Origin: Candidatus Pacearchaeota archaeon
GTDB taxonomy: Archaea; Nanoarchaeota; Nanoarchaeia; Pacearchaeales; GW2011-AR1
Reading direction: 5' to 3'
Assembly: GCA_023228245.1 (NCBI GenBank)
Contig: JALOBN010000040.1
Location: 1 to 23,201 of the forward strand
DNA length: 23,201 bases
Below the pieces are notes generated by a model. The model did no database searches. It saw only the letters and a program-made list of their open reading frames with translations, and was not told the origin of the DNA. A program made the translations under genes and the position numbers. Below are positions 1-6,545 of the stretch, in pieces; the stretch's first letter is position 1; every line of letters starts with the position of its first letter.

Positions 1-543
1 GAAGCCGCGGCCCAGGTGGTCGCGCCCGCGATGAAAGTTGAAGCCGTTCTGGACGGCGGAAGGCACGTCGTTCGCGTCGTCCCCGACTTGTCAACGCCGT
101 ACAGCATCGCGCGGGTGCAGGTGACGGATGCATCGTGCAAACAGTGTGGAAAATCCCTGATCTTTTCCGCTCGTGCGGTTGGAGATGGGCTCTGTCACGC
201 CTGCGGTCACAAATTGGCCAAGGAGATGACGTCGCAGCCGAGCGGGCTGAGCGAGGAAGAGCAAAAGGATCTCGATGGCGCGCTGGACGGTCTCTTGCGC
301 TTCGGATACAGCGCGATCGTCGGAACATTGCGTACAATCATCGACCGCCTCTCGCGGCAGAAGGCGGTGCCGTGGAGGAAGATCAGGCGAGTCGAGAAGT
401 CGGGCTATTATTTTTGGGGCAGTGCAAGCGAAGTCCATTGGGGATTTTTGAACACGTGCAATGAGGCCAGTGAGCCAGTGTATCACCTCTCGTTCGATGA
501 CGTTTTGGCCACGCTGCCGAAGGGAGACGCAACAAGCAAATGA
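1..543 (+). CDS. Zinc-ribbon protein of unknown function, 5' end outside window
   Basis: The frame is open from the first base, so the gene probably begins upstream; an internal GTG (16) or ATG (31) would also be possible starts. The product has two CxxC pairs (SCKQCG near nt 133-150 and CHACG near nt 195-209) that would form a zinc ribbon, followed by a helical, charged middle section and a C-terminal part rich in aromatic residues. No family is recognised. The base composition is clearly richer in G+C than the genes downstream (first 60 bases 68 percent, versus about 43 percent around 1441-1500). The stop codon overlaps the start of the HNH gene by four bases (ATGA), so the two are probably co-translated. 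Confidence 0.6.
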   Translation, partial: EAAAQVVAPAMKVEAVLDGGRHVVRVVPDLSTPYSIARVQVTDASCKQCGKSLIFSARAVGDGLCHACGHKLAKEMTSQPSGLSEEEQKDLDGALDGLLRFGYSAIVGTLRTIIDRLSRQKAVPWRKIRRVEKSGYYFWGSASEVHWGFLNTCNEASEPVYHLSFDDVLATLPKGDATSK

Positions 544-953
544 CCTATGCCAGAAATCATACCCCCGAGGTCACGGATGAAGAGATACTCAGGTTGATGA
601 ATCTGGCATTGTTGATATTCAGCCGGGATGGCAAGACTTTGTTGAAGTGGAATTGCTCCAGCCACAAATATGTGTCCATCGTGTTCAAGCCCAACGGGGA
701 TGCAAGGCGAATGAAGGCCAACTTGAGATTCGGAGCCGAAGGCAGAGAAGGATCTAGGTCTAGGACGATCTACCGTAACAAGCTGGTGTGGATGTGGCAC
801 CACAGGAAGGTTGTGCCAGAAGGATTCGTGATAGACCACATAGACGAGGACTGCACGAATGATGCTGTTGACAACTTGAGGCTGATGACTTGCGAGGATT
901 CTGATAGGCAGGGTTGGGAGTTACAGGGTAGGGGTGAAGAAACACCTTTCTAA
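540..953 (+). CDS. HNH homing-type endonuclease
   Basis: The product is 137 residues long. Its C-terminal half carries the HNH_3-like signature: an aromatic stretch RNKLVWMWHH (about 79-88), then VIDHIDEDCTND (about 98-109) with the Asp-His pair at 99-100 and Asn107, and DNLRLMT (about 111-117) holding the last Asn. Such proteins are small metal-dependent DNA nucleases, usually free-standing homing endonucleases or packaging-associated nickases in phages. Residues 1-75 carry no recognised domain; they resemble the beta-rich N-terminal arm often found before this domain. The start overlaps the previous stop by four bases. A nuclease near terminase genes fits either role: packaging-linked cleavage, or a selfish element connected to the interrupted large terminase downstream. 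The family call is firm; the role is inference. Confidence 0.85.
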   Translation: MTYARNHTPEVTDEEILRLMNLALLIFSRDGKTLLKWNCSSHKYVSIVFKPNGDARRMKANLRFGAEGREGSRSRTIYRNKLVWMWHHRKVVPEGFVIDHIDEDCTNDAVDNLRLMTCEDSDRQGWELQGRGEETPF

Positions 954-971
954 ATCTTGGGAGAAATGAAA

Positions 972-1196
972 ATGCAGATTGAAAATGGGTCACCGGAGGT
1001 TAGGAAGATAAAGGATGTTGAGTTTGGCAGCACGATTGTCTATGATAACACCATCTACATCGTGGTGTCTAGTCCCTCAGAAAGTCCCAAAGGCATGGTT
1101 CTGTTAGTGGATATTTCTTCAGGGTATGGCCGGTATCTTCCGTGGGAAACTGGGGTTCCCATTGTTCCGTATAAGGCTGTTAGGTGTAGTGAGTAG
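972..1196 (+). CDS. Small hypothetical protein
   Basis: About 74 residues. The ATG at 972 is preferred because GGGAGA lies at the right distance upstream (959-964); an ATG at 966 in the same frame is the alternative. The product looks like a compact beta-rich domain (IVYDNTIYIVVSS, MVLLVDISSGYGRYLPWE) with no cysteine pairs or membrane segment. No family is recognised. It lies in the run of small genes between the HNH gene and the terminase, all on the same strand. Confidence 0.6.
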   Translation: MQIENGSPEVRKIKDVEFGSTIVYDNTIYIVVSSPSESPKGMVLLVDISSGYGRYLPWETGVPIVPYKAVRCSE

Positions 1197-1241
1197 AAAT
1201 TAGGTTGTCAATGGGGGTAAAACATAGGTCTCGAAAAAGCC

Positions 1242-1439
1242 GTGGCGGACTTTCTTAGTGTTGTTGAGTGGGGTGGGCGTGTTGGTTCCGAACAATTTGG
1301 ACTGGTTGTGTGCCCATGGTGTAGGCGGCATCCGTACGAGCATAAGGATGATTGCCAGATTGCAAAACTGAAGGCAGCCTATGAGCAGCAAGTGACTGTT
1401 ACGCATGATTCGACTTTGGTAGAGGCTAAAAATGAATAG
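1242..1439 (+). CDS. Small zinc-knuckle protein
   Basis: About 65 residues from a GTG start at 1242; no upstream ATG in this frame was seen, and the ribosome-binding site is not obvious, so the start is uncertain. The motif CPWCRRHPYEHKDDC (residues 24-38) gives two Cys of a CxxC, two His and a final Cys, a plausible single zinc site. Many phages carry tiny proteins with a CPWC...HxxDC pattern ahead of the terminase genes, mostly of unknown role. The C-terminal half is short and helical. Confidence 0.55.
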   Translation: MADFLSVVEWGGRVGSEQFGLVVCPWCRRHPYEHKDDCQIAKLKAAYEQQVTVTHDSTLVEAKNE

Positions 1440-1448
1440 GGGGTTGAT

Positions 1449-1721
1449 ATGTGGGTGTTGTGGTTTATGTTTGGTTGGGTTGCGTTACTAGTTAATGGGT
1501 CAAAGAAGTTACACGAAGATGAGGATTGGGTTAATTGCCCATGGTGTGGTTATGAATTTGATACTGACTTATCAAAGCAGGCATTGGACTTGTTGGGTAA
1601 GATGAAGTTGCAGTTTCCTGTCGTTAGGATTTACGATGTGGCTGAAACTTGCCCTAGGTGTAGGCACTGGGTTGAGGTAAGTTTCACTAAGTCTGGTGAG
1701 TTGGATTCTTCTGAAGTGTGA
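1449..1721 (+). CDS. Small membrane-anchored zinc-ribbon protein
   Basis: 90 residues, with a strong GGGGG ribosome-binding site 5-6 bases before the ATG. Residues 1-15 (MWVLWFMFGWVALLV) are wholly hydrophobic and aromatic and would form a signal anchor. The rest has CPWC (30-33) and CPRC (68-71), a four-cysteine zinc ribbon. A zinc ribbon attached to the inner membrane face is the simplest reading. No specific family is recognised, and the link to the neighbouring CPWC protein is only the shared motif. Confidence 0.6.
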   Translation: MWVLWFMFGWVALLVNGSKKLHEDEDWVNCPWCGYEFDTDLSKQALDLLGKMKLQFPVVRIYDVAETCPRCRHWVEVSFTKSGELDSSEV

Positions 1722-1792
1722 GTTAAAGTTGACTTGATTTGTGTTGGTTGAGGCTAATAGGTATCCGTGGTTAATAGAAGGTAGTTGATGAA

Positions 1793-2482
1793 ATGGGAAA
1801 GAAGAGGGAGTTGAGTCACTCTGAGAAAATCAATCCAACAAGGAAGTTGACTAAGATTGACGAAATGAAGATTGCAAAACAGATGAAGCATGTTTCAGTG
1901 ACTGGTGAGAAGGAGTTGAATGAAAAGAGTTTGCTGTTTGTTGCTGAGTATTTAGTGGATTTCAATTCAACTAGAGCCGCAATAGCAGCGGGATATAGCA
2001 AGAAGACAGCAGGAGTGAAGGGCTGTCAGTTAATGAAGAGGCCTGACATTGCTCGTGTGATTAAGCAGTTTCAGAAAGAGGATTTGGAGCGTTGTCAACT
2101 CACTAGGGAAGAAGTGTTGCTACAATTGTATTACTGCGCAACTCGAAGTGCGGCAGACTTCTGTGATGAGAATGGGCGTATAATTACTGACGTACAACGA
2201 TTGACTAAGAGAGCACAGAATACAATTGATGGTATTGACCAGACGGTTAGCTACGATCAAGATGGTAATGAGATTGTACGCACTAGGTTACGTCTAGTCC
2301 CTAAGTCTGACGCCATCAACATGGCTTTGAAGCATATGGGGATGTATGCTCCAGAGAAGCACGACGTGACGGTACATCCAGGACTAGACTTTGATAAGCT
2401 GGCTAAGGAAGATAGACCACCAGATGAAATCGAAGCTGAATTGTTGCCTAAGCTAGAAGAGGAGAAGAGTGATGCTCAGTAA
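1793..2482 (+). CDS. terS: Terminase small subunit (Terminase_2 type)
   Basis: 229 residues. The segment LLFVAEYLVDFNSTRAAIAAG (split here at residue 46 onward) followed by YSKKTAG and MKRPDIARVI is the classic small-terminase helix-turn-helix: a conserved 'F..eYl.d.N...AAiaAGYs...A...g..ll..p.v...i' pattern. The middle part (about 100-190) is the oligomerisation region, ending with the DAINMALKHMGMYAPEKH motif typical of this family. The protein recognises phage DNA and delivers it to the large subunit during head filling. GAAGG at 1778-1782 is the likely ribosome-binding site. The gene ends overlapping the next HTH gene, and the large subunit follows, which supports the call. Confidence 0.93.
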   Translation: MGKKRELSHSEKINPTRKLTKIDEMKIAKQMKHVSVTGEKELNEKSLLFVAEYLVDFNSTRAAIAAGYSKKTAGVKGCQLMKRPDIARVIKQFQKEDLERCQLTREEVLLQLYYCATRSAADFCDENGRIITDVQRLTKRAQNTIDGIDQTVSYDQDGNEIVRTRLRLVPKSDAINMALKHMGMYAPEKHDVTVHPGLDFDKLAKEDRPPDEIEAELLPKLEEEKSDAQ

Positions 2483-2831
2483 GGAAGAGGTAAACCAGAT
2501 AATGGGTATGTTGAATGAAGACACCCCAATTCCAAACATTGCTCAGCAGTTGAATATCTCTAAGGGTACAGTTTACGATGTGAAGAATGGCAATCACCGA
2601 TACACCCGCCCAGCTAGTGATTCATCAGATGACCAAGAGTTCTCGATCCATTACCCTCACGCTAAAGCGGCCTATCAGTGGTGTGGTGGTTGTCGAGCTA
2701 GAGTAAAGATGCCTTGCTTGGCTTGTCAAATACGCAAACTTAATGATGAACGGTTAGCTAGAAATAGAAACCTAGGTATTGTATCTGTTGAACCGAATGA
2801 AGTAGAAGAGGATCAAGTCGCTACTAGCTAA
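2472..2831 (+). CDS. Small HTH protein with C-terminal zinc finger
   Basis: The ATG at 2472 is chosen over the GTG at 2469 because AGGAG (about 2459-2463) is correctly spaced. Residues 4-42 form a helix-turn-helix (EEVNQIMGMLNEDTPIPNIA, then LNISKGTVYDVKNG), as in resolvase- or Xre-like DNA-binding domains. Residues 70-85 (WCGGCRARVKMPCLAC) carry four cysteines in two CxxC pairs. From memory this HTH plus MPCLAC arrangement is familiar from planctomycete genomes. The start lies inside the small-terminase gene (11-base overlap), so translation is probably coupled. A role in regulating packaging or late genes is possible but not shown. Confidence 0.75.
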   Translation: MLSKEEVNQIMGMLNEDTPIPNIAQQLNISKGTVYDVKNGNHRYTRPASDSSDDQEFSIHYPHAKAAYQWCGGCRARVKMPCLACQIRKLNDERLARNRNLGIVSVEPNEVEEDQVATS

Positions 2832-2867
2832 TCACTCATTCCATTGTTGTTAGTTACAAGGAAGACT

Positions 2868-3503
2868 ATGGGTAGGCTATCACGATTAGACCCCTTGATA
2901 TTGGCTAGACATTACTGGCCTAACATCAAGTTCTACAATAAGCAGATTGAGATTATCGACTCTGTTTGGAACAACGATGAGACGGTAGTAGTGGCTGGCA
3001 ATGAATTAGGCAAGGACTTTGTGTCAGCCTTTATCGTGCTGGCTTTCTTCCTAACCAGACATCCCTGCCGTATCGTTACCACCAGTGTTGATCATCTACA
3101 GTTGGAAGGTGTGTTGTGGGGTGAGATACGTCGCTTCATACAAAACTCCAAGTATCCACTTGACTCAGCCCACGGTGGTCCCCTGCTGATAAACCATATG
3201 CACATCCGCCGTGTCATTGCTGGTGAATTGTGTGCTACTAGCTACATCATTGGTCGTGTAGCAGCCAAGGGTGAGGGTATGCTAGGACACCACTGTAATT
3301 TTCCAGAGTGTTGCAGCATTCAAATCCCCCAGGACGGTACGCCCAGAACCCTATTCGTAGCAGATGAGGCCAGCGGTGTCGATGACCTTAGCTATGAGCG
3401 TGCTGATACTTGGGCTAAACGTAAGCTCAGTATTGGTAACCCCTTCCCATGTTCCAACTTCTTCTTCAATGCCGTCAAGGGTGGTGATATCCTAGCATCG
3501 TAG
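2868..3503 (+). CDS. terL: Terminase large subunit, N-terminal ATPase part (interrupted gene)
   Basis: ATG 2868 is preferred because AAGGAAG lies just upstream; a TTG at 2844 only extends the frame. The 211 residues contain the packaging-motor ATPase: Walker A AGNELGKD (43-50), Walker B TLFVADEAS (161-169, Asp166/Glu167), and the coupling-motif region SIGNPFP (188-194). The reading frame then stops abruptly after KGGDILAS. In full-length terminases of this family the sequence continues directly into a HRK/YRKV...AEDSPNVR stretch, found here only after about 0.58 kb at 4079. So this is the first half of one large-terminase gene. Whether the halves are rejoined by RNA splicing or work as two polypeptides is open. 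Confidence 0.9.
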   Translation: MGRLSRLDPLILARHYWPNIKFYNKQIEIIDSVWNNDETVVVAGNELGKDFVSAFIVLAFFLTRHPCRIVTTSVDHLQLEGVLWGEIRRFIQNSKYPLDSAHGGPLLINHMHIRRVIAGELCATSYIIGRVAAKGEGMLGHHCNFPECCSIQIPQDGTPRTLFVADEASGVDDLSYERADTWAKRKLSIGNPFPCSNFFFNAVKGGDILAS

Positions 3504-3528
3504 TCATTTATCAATCTTAGGGTAAGCC

Positions 3529-3786
3529 ATGCAGAAGTCAGAATTCATAGAGTTTGTTGAGAGGATTGTCACTTGGGGATTTATAGTCAACAATCCCTTG
3601 GTTGACGCTTGGTGCACTATCATATTTTGGGCACCCCAAGTGGAATGCAAGTCTAGCTCCTGGGGCCGTTGGGATAACTACCGAATGGATAAATGGGCAG
3701 GGAAGCAGATACCGTGGTGGCAAGGATTCAATACCTGGGTTAATGCTTGTGCAGGAATTGAGGTTTCAAGTTGTCTATTCGTATAA
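3529..3786 (+). CDS. Doubtful small ORF inside the terminase insertion
   Basis: 85 codons from an ATG with only a weak upstream AGGG. The product is unusually rich in tryptophan and shows no recognisable domain; it does not look like a homing endonuclease (no LAGLIDADG, GIY-YIG or HNH motif). A second, overlapping frame (3602-3796) is equally open, as expected for non-coding sequence that lacks stops by chance. If the insertion is an intron or structured RNA, this frame is probably not translated. Confidence 0.25.
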   Translation: MQKSEFIEFVERIVTWGFIVNNPLVDAWCTIIFWAPQVECKSSSWGRWDNYRMDKWAGKQIPWWQGFNTWVNACAGIEVSSCLFV

Positions 3787-3807
3787 GGCAACATAGTGGG
3801 GTGACTA

Positions 3808-4068
3808 ATGCAAGGAAATACTATGTCAATTCCAGTTCCAATTAACATCATGTTGAAAATGGGCGAATCAACACTACCTGAATCTGTAGAAGTGGGGTCT
3901 ACGGACGTAACAATTGCCAACAACCCAAAGGTTGAATTGCATCAACTGACGCCCGCTCAACGAGAGGCACATGAAAGACTACAGTTGCAGAGAGCATTCA
4001 AGGGGCGTAAGCTACGATTACAACATGCTTATGGTTTGCCAATTCGTACTCAAGGCAATGTGAAGTAG
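3808..4068 (+). CDS. Small hypothetical protein between the terminase halves
   Basis: 86 codons ending one base before the ATG of the nuclease half. The C-terminal half is strongly helical and basic (LTPAQREAHERLQLQ, then RAFKGRKLRLQHAY), which looks more protein-like than the preceding frame. The ribosome-binding site is weak (GGGG at about 3797-3800). A second ATG lies five codons downstream. No family is recognised. It may be a genuine small gene between two separately translated terminase genes, or the open part of an intron. Confidence 0.45.
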   Translation: MQGNTMSIPVPINIMLKMGESTLPESVEVGSTDVTIANNPKVELHQLTPAQREAHERLQLQRAFKGRKLRLQHAYGLPIRTQGNVK

Positions 4069-4069
4069 A

Positions 4070-5050
4070 ATGCCTAGATACTACCGCAAAGTCATACAGA
4101 TCAGTGCTGAAGATAGCCCTAATGTACGTTGGGCGCAGAAGGAAATCCGTGAGGGTAGGAAGCCTAGCAATCGCATATTGTTAGGTGGGGTGATTACCTA
4201 CAGTGACTACTGCAAGCGTAGACAACTGTGGGATGAGGTAAGGCAGTGCATAAGCCTGGATGGTAGGTTCTGGGAAGGTGCTGACCTGCTGCTATTCCCA
4301 CCTGTATGGCTCAACCTATGTGAGAATCTAGCCAAAGCTGGTTTCGTCAACGTGACTGGCCAACGTAAGACGTTGGGGATTGATACAGCCCAAGGTGGAG
4401 ATAACACCTGCTGGGCTGTTACTTGTTTGAGTGGCTTGGTTGCCCTCATCTCTCGTAAGACGCCAGACACCTCAGTCATTCCTAAGATGACTTTGGGAAT
4501 TATGAATCAGTATGGTATTGCGCCAGAAGATGTGTTGTTTGATCGTGGTGGAGGCGGCCAAGAACATGCTGATAGGTTACGCACTCAAGGATATAATGTG
4601 GGCACAGTGTCGTTTGGTGAAGCCGCTACGCCAGAGAAAAAGGCATACAAGGAGTACGTGCCTGGTCAGGAGCGCATAAGGCAAGTTGAGCATAAGATGG
4701 CTTTCAAAAATCGTCGGGCAGAAATGTACTGGGCTGCTAGGCAGATAATCGAGCCCAAGGGTGATGGAGAAACGAAGGAGGCTAGGTTTGCCTTGCCCTC
4801 CAGTATTGTCAACAGACCACGCACTGATGGTGGGCCTTCCTTACGTGGTCAATTGTCGAAGATCCCTATTGACACAGATGATGAAGGGAAGATTTCTGTG
4901 CGCCCCAAGGGTAAGACCAATGAAAAGGATAGAAACAAGAAGACTCTAGTTCAACTCATTGGGTGTTCACCAGACGAGGCTGATGCTTTCGTGATGTCTA
5001 TATTCCGTTTGGTACGACGCAGTTCAACCTTCGAGGCAACCGCAATCTAA
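4070..5050 (+). CDS. terL: Terminase large subunit, C-terminal nuclease part
   Basis: 326 codons. Family landmarks appear in order: YYRKVIQISAEDSPNVR (4-20), the WDEVRQCISLDGRFWEGAD stretch (54-72), and the RNase H-like nuclease with its acidic residues in GIDTAQGGDNT (Asp105), VLFDRGGGGQEHADR (Asp158) and SPDEADAF (Asp302/Asp305). This part cuts concatemeric DNA during packaging. The ATG at 4070 has no clear ribosome-binding site, and the conserved region begins almost at once, so the true product could be the C-terminal half of a spliced terminase. A separate translated nuclease subunit is the alternative. The sequence after the break is intact, with no frameshift. Confidence 0.9.
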   Translation: MPRYYRKVIQISAEDSPNVRWAQKEIREGRKPSNRILLGGVITYSDYCKRRQLWDEVRQCISLDGRFWEGADLLLFPPVWLNLCENLAKAGFVNVTGQRKTLGIDTAQGGDNTCWAVTCLSGLVALISRKTPDTSVIPKMTLGIMNQYGIAPEDVLFDRGGGGQEHADRLRTQGYNVGTVSFGEAATPEKKAYKEYVPGQERIRQVEHKMAFKNRRAEMYWAARQIIEPKGDGETKEARFALPSSIVNRPRTDGGPSLRGQLSKIPIDTDDEGKISVRPKGKTNEKDRNKKTLVQLIGCSPDEADAFVMSIFRLVRRSSTFEATAI

Positions 5051-5072
5051 TTCAACAGTTAGGGGTTTACCT

Positions 5073-5285
5073 ATGGACAAAGTTTCACAACATGAACAGG
5101 CTTATCAAAGGGCAACTCAGGATGCTCATGGCCGATATGATTCAATCACTGATGTAGAGGTAGCAAGGCAGCACTTGGACTTAGCTAGAGCTAGGCATCG
5201 TAACAAGGCGTTCCCAACGCATACTTCAGTCGCTGACTGTGAAGTGCTCTATGCCCTGTGGAAGAAGTTAGGGGGCATTGACTGA
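5073..5285 (+). CDS. Small hypothetical helical protein
   Basis: 70 residues after a good AGGGG ribosome-binding site. The product is predicted mostly helical (HEQAYQRATQDAHGRY, DVEVARQHLDLARARHR) and has no cysteines or membrane segment. No family is recognised. Its stop overlaps the start of the next tiny gene by one base (TGATG), so it begins a translationally coupled cascade of four genes running to 5765. Confidence 0.6.
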   Translation: MDKVSQHEQAYQRATQDAHGRYDSITDVEVARQHLDLARARHRNKAFPTHTSVADCEVLYALWKKLGGID

Positions 5286-5380
5286 TGGAATGGTTGGTAT
5301 TTATAGATGCCGGAATAGGTGTAGGAGTTGTACCCTTTGCTATTGGCTATTGGTTGAGTAGGGATTGGAGGATTGGTTAA
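5285..5380 (+). CDS. Tiny single-pass membrane peptide (31 aa)
   Basis: This short gene starts in the TGATG overlap with the previous stop and ends in a TAATG overlap with the next start. The product reads MEWLVFIDAGIGVGVVPFAI followed by GYWLSRDWRIG: one hydrophobic helix of about 18-20 residues with a basic C-terminal end. It has no recognised family. Size and topology would suit a small membrane regulator, a holin-like accessory or a toxin-like peptide; nothing in the sequence decides between these. Support comes from the exact start/stop overlaps on both sides. Confidence 0.5.
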   Translation: MEWLVFIDAGIGVGVVPFAIGYWLSRDWRIG

Positions 5381-5463
5381 TGTACAATCTATCATTACTT
5401 GACTTTGCTCTCATGGTCATTGTAGTTTGGCTGGTTATTACAGATTACAGGCAACTCCCATGA
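5380..5463 (+). CDS. Tiny single-pass membrane peptide (27 aa)
   Basis: The start overlaps the previous stop (TAATG) and the stop overlaps the next start (ATGA). The product reads MYNLSLLDFALMVIVVWLVI followed by TDYRQLP: again a single hydrophobic segment, here near the N-terminus, with a short polar tail. No family is recognised. Together with its upstream neighbour it forms a pair of adjacent membrane peptides, which suggests they may work together; that is inference from layout only. Confidence 0.5.
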   Translation: MYNLSLLDFALMVIVVWLVITDYRQLP

Positions 5464-5765
5464 ACCTATCCTGCCCTGAATGTGGTGGTGTGTTTGAGTT
5501 AGACACCAAGACAAAGCCAGGTGATCAACTGACGTGCCCTCACTGTAACTTCCGTGATCAGTATAACGGGCCAACTGTAACACAAGAAGTTTCCTTGGAA
5601 GACAAAGAGGATTTGACACCTTACGAACAGACAATGTTGGACTTCCTACAGGAACAAGAAGAGAGGGAAGCAGAGCAACGCAGGTTAGATAACGGTGGTT
5701 ACGACTACAAGGGCAACAGCGCTTGGCGTAGCTTCATGCGAGACATAGGTCGATTACAAAGCTAG
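5460..5765 (+). CDS. Zinc-ribbon protein
   Basis: The frame is open from 5427, but ATG 5460 is preferred because it overlaps the previous stop (ATGA) and places the zinc ribbon at the very N-terminus, as is usual. Residues 3-30 carry CPEC (5-8) and CPHC (26-29), the pattern of a CxxC...CxxC zinc ribbon as in small bacterial zinc-ribbon proteins. The remainder is acidic and helical (a run of Glu-rich residues around 50-75), then a short basic end. It closes the overlapping cascade that begins at 5073. Confidence 0.65.
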   Translation: MNLSCPECGGVFELDTKTKPGDQLTCPHCNFRDQYNGPTVTQEVSLEDKEDLTPYEQTMLDFLQEQEEREAEQRRLDNGGYDYKGNSAWRSFMRDIGRLQS

Positions 5766-5774
5766 CAGAATATC

Positions 5775-6170
5775 ATGAATAAATTCAGTTACGTGTGGGG
5801 ACTTCCAAACCCAATCCTACCAAACCCGTTAGACAGTAGTCTAAGCAAGCAATTGTTGATTGTAGGTTTGGCTTCAGCCCACCTTCCACAGTTCTTTGCT
5901 TCACTGTCAATAACCTCAGTTGTTCTGCTGTGCCCTTGGGGATTTCCAAAAGTCCAAGTTGGTAGGCTAGCACTTCTGCTTAGGGCAGTGCAGGGCATTT
6001 TGAGTGGATTAGACTGGAATCCTATGGCTTATGATTGCGATGAAAGGATGTTCATTCACAATTGCGTTCTTTACTTTCGTGATTTGAGTTCTGTAGAATT
6101 GCTTTCATCCAATCAGGAGTGTAAGAAAACGCAGACGAGTAGGCATGGGTTCGAGCTTAGCATCACCTAA
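5775..6170 (+). CDS. Doubtful ORF; stretch may instead be structured RNA
   Basis: 131 codons with no ribosome-binding site. The product is rich in Leu, Ser and Pro, poor in charged residues in its first 85 positions, and matches no family I know. The DNA contains several inverted repeats: CCAAACC/GGTTTGG spanning about 60 bases near 5803-5870, a 6-bp stem with a four-base loop at 5829-5844, ACAGT/ACTGT near 5898-5918, CTTGG/CCAAG near 5935-5960, and GCACT/AGTGC near 5970-5995. These favour a non-coding, folded segment, but short stems arise by chance. The ORF fills the gap between two better genes exactly, so coding cannot be excluded. Confidence 0.3.
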   Translation: MNKFSYVWGLPNPILPNPLDSSLSKQLLIVGLASAHLPQFFASLSITSVVLLCPWGFPKVQVGRLALLLRAVQGILSGLDWNPMAYDCDERMFIHNCVLYFRDLSSVELLSSNQECKKTQTSRHGFELSIT

Positions 6171-6175
6171 TCTAG

Positions 6176-6382
6176 ATGATAGAGAATCAGATGACTGACA
6201 TAAGCCAGTGGTTAGCTCAGCAAGTAGCAAAAGCTGCAAGAGCAGAAGCCCAACGCATAGAAGAGGAGGCTAAACCGTTGCTTGCAATGGGATTTACCCC
6301 CAGTGAGTTAACGGTGGTGTACAAGCCGGGGCAGGCTGGCTACGTTACGCTAGCCTCGCCTAGGGGCAGGACAACAGGGTAA
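6176..6382 (+). CDS. Small hypothetical protein
   Basis: 68 codons; an ATG at 6191 in the same frame is an alternative start. The N-terminal half is an amphipathic, Ala/Glu-rich helix (ISQWLAQQVAKAARAEAQRI), the C-terminal half short and beta-like. The ribosome-binding site is weak. No family is recognised. It is the last small gene before the non-coding leader of the portal gene. Confidence 0.45.
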   Translation: MIENQMTDISQWLAQQVAKAARAEAQRIEEEAKPLLAMGFTPSELTVVYKPGQAGYVTLASPRGRTTG

Positions 6383-6387
6383 GCTGG

Positions 6388-6418
6388 GGTTACTAGCCTA
6401 GGGCTTAGCAACGTAACC
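6388..6418 (+). repeat. Inverted repeat in the portal upstream region (possible terminator)
   Basis: GGTTAC (6388-6393) pairs perfectly with GTAACC (6413-6418), and an inner AGCC/GGCT pair (6395-6398 with 6402-6405) makes a longer hairpin. It begins six bases after the stop of the preceding gene, where a terminator or processing hairpin would sit. There is no T-run, so a simple intrinsic terminator is not supported. The rest of 6383-6545 holds GC-rich sequence with repeated TAGGGG-like words and no gene. Confidence 0.4.
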
Positions 6419-6496
6419 TGGGGCATGCTAGGGGCCTTTACGGGCTTGTTTGGGGATGGGTAACGCTTACGGGGTAGCCTATAGGGGGCAAACCGG

Positions 6497-6502
6497 TATA
6501 AT
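6497..6502 (+). promoter_or_regulatory. Candidate -10 box upstream of portal
   Basis: A perfect TATAAT sits 44 bases before the portal start, in a gene-free stretch after a hairpin. No matching -35 element lies at 16-18 bases upstream, so a sigma-70 promoter is only weakly supported. The nine bases GGTATAATG around it recur at 15717-15725, ahead of the protease gene, which also follows a small-gene cluster. Confidence 0.3.
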
Positions 6503-6545
6503 GCCGATAGATAGGGAGCACAACATACAACATAGGGGATAGATT

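Larger units (their letters stand above)
3494..4077 (+). other. Insertion separating the two terminase halves; candidate self-splicing intron
   Basis: About 584 bases lie between the last conserved terminase codons of the ATPase half (GGDIL) and the first of the nuclease half (YYRKV). If cut after U3493 and after G4077, the exons join in frame to give GGDILYYRKV, with the U...G boundary rule of group I introns. Candidate guide sequences complementary to the exon end (GGGAT near 3576-3580 and GGGATA near 3670-3675) and a 5-bp hairpin just before the end (4053-4057 with 4071-4075) are compatible. A 6-bp inverted repeat (3586-3591 region with 3601-3606) and an adjacent CTTGG/CCAAG hairpin suggest RNA structure. 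No convincing P7/P3 core pairing was found by eye, so this remains a hypothesis. Confidence 0.4.

Noticed and set aside
3602..3796. Alternative + strand frame within the terminase insertion
   Set aside because: It starts with TTG, lacks a ribosome-binding site and overlaps another equally open frame; no basis to call it a gene.
3494..4077. Firm group I intron call
   Set aside because: GACTA and TAGTC words that could form the P7 pairing exist but occur in the wrong order, and no P3-P8 core could be drawn; kept only as a candidate.
3572..5945. Shared word CTTGGGGATTT in the terminase insertion (3572-3582) and the hairpin-rich stretch (5935-5945)
   Set aside because: An 11-base match is expected many times by chance in a window of this size, and flanking bases do not align.
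6140..6165. GGTTCGA-like word resembling a tRNA T-loop
   Set aside because: Flanking bases do not form a T-stem, and no anticodon or acceptor stems could be drawn around it on either strand.
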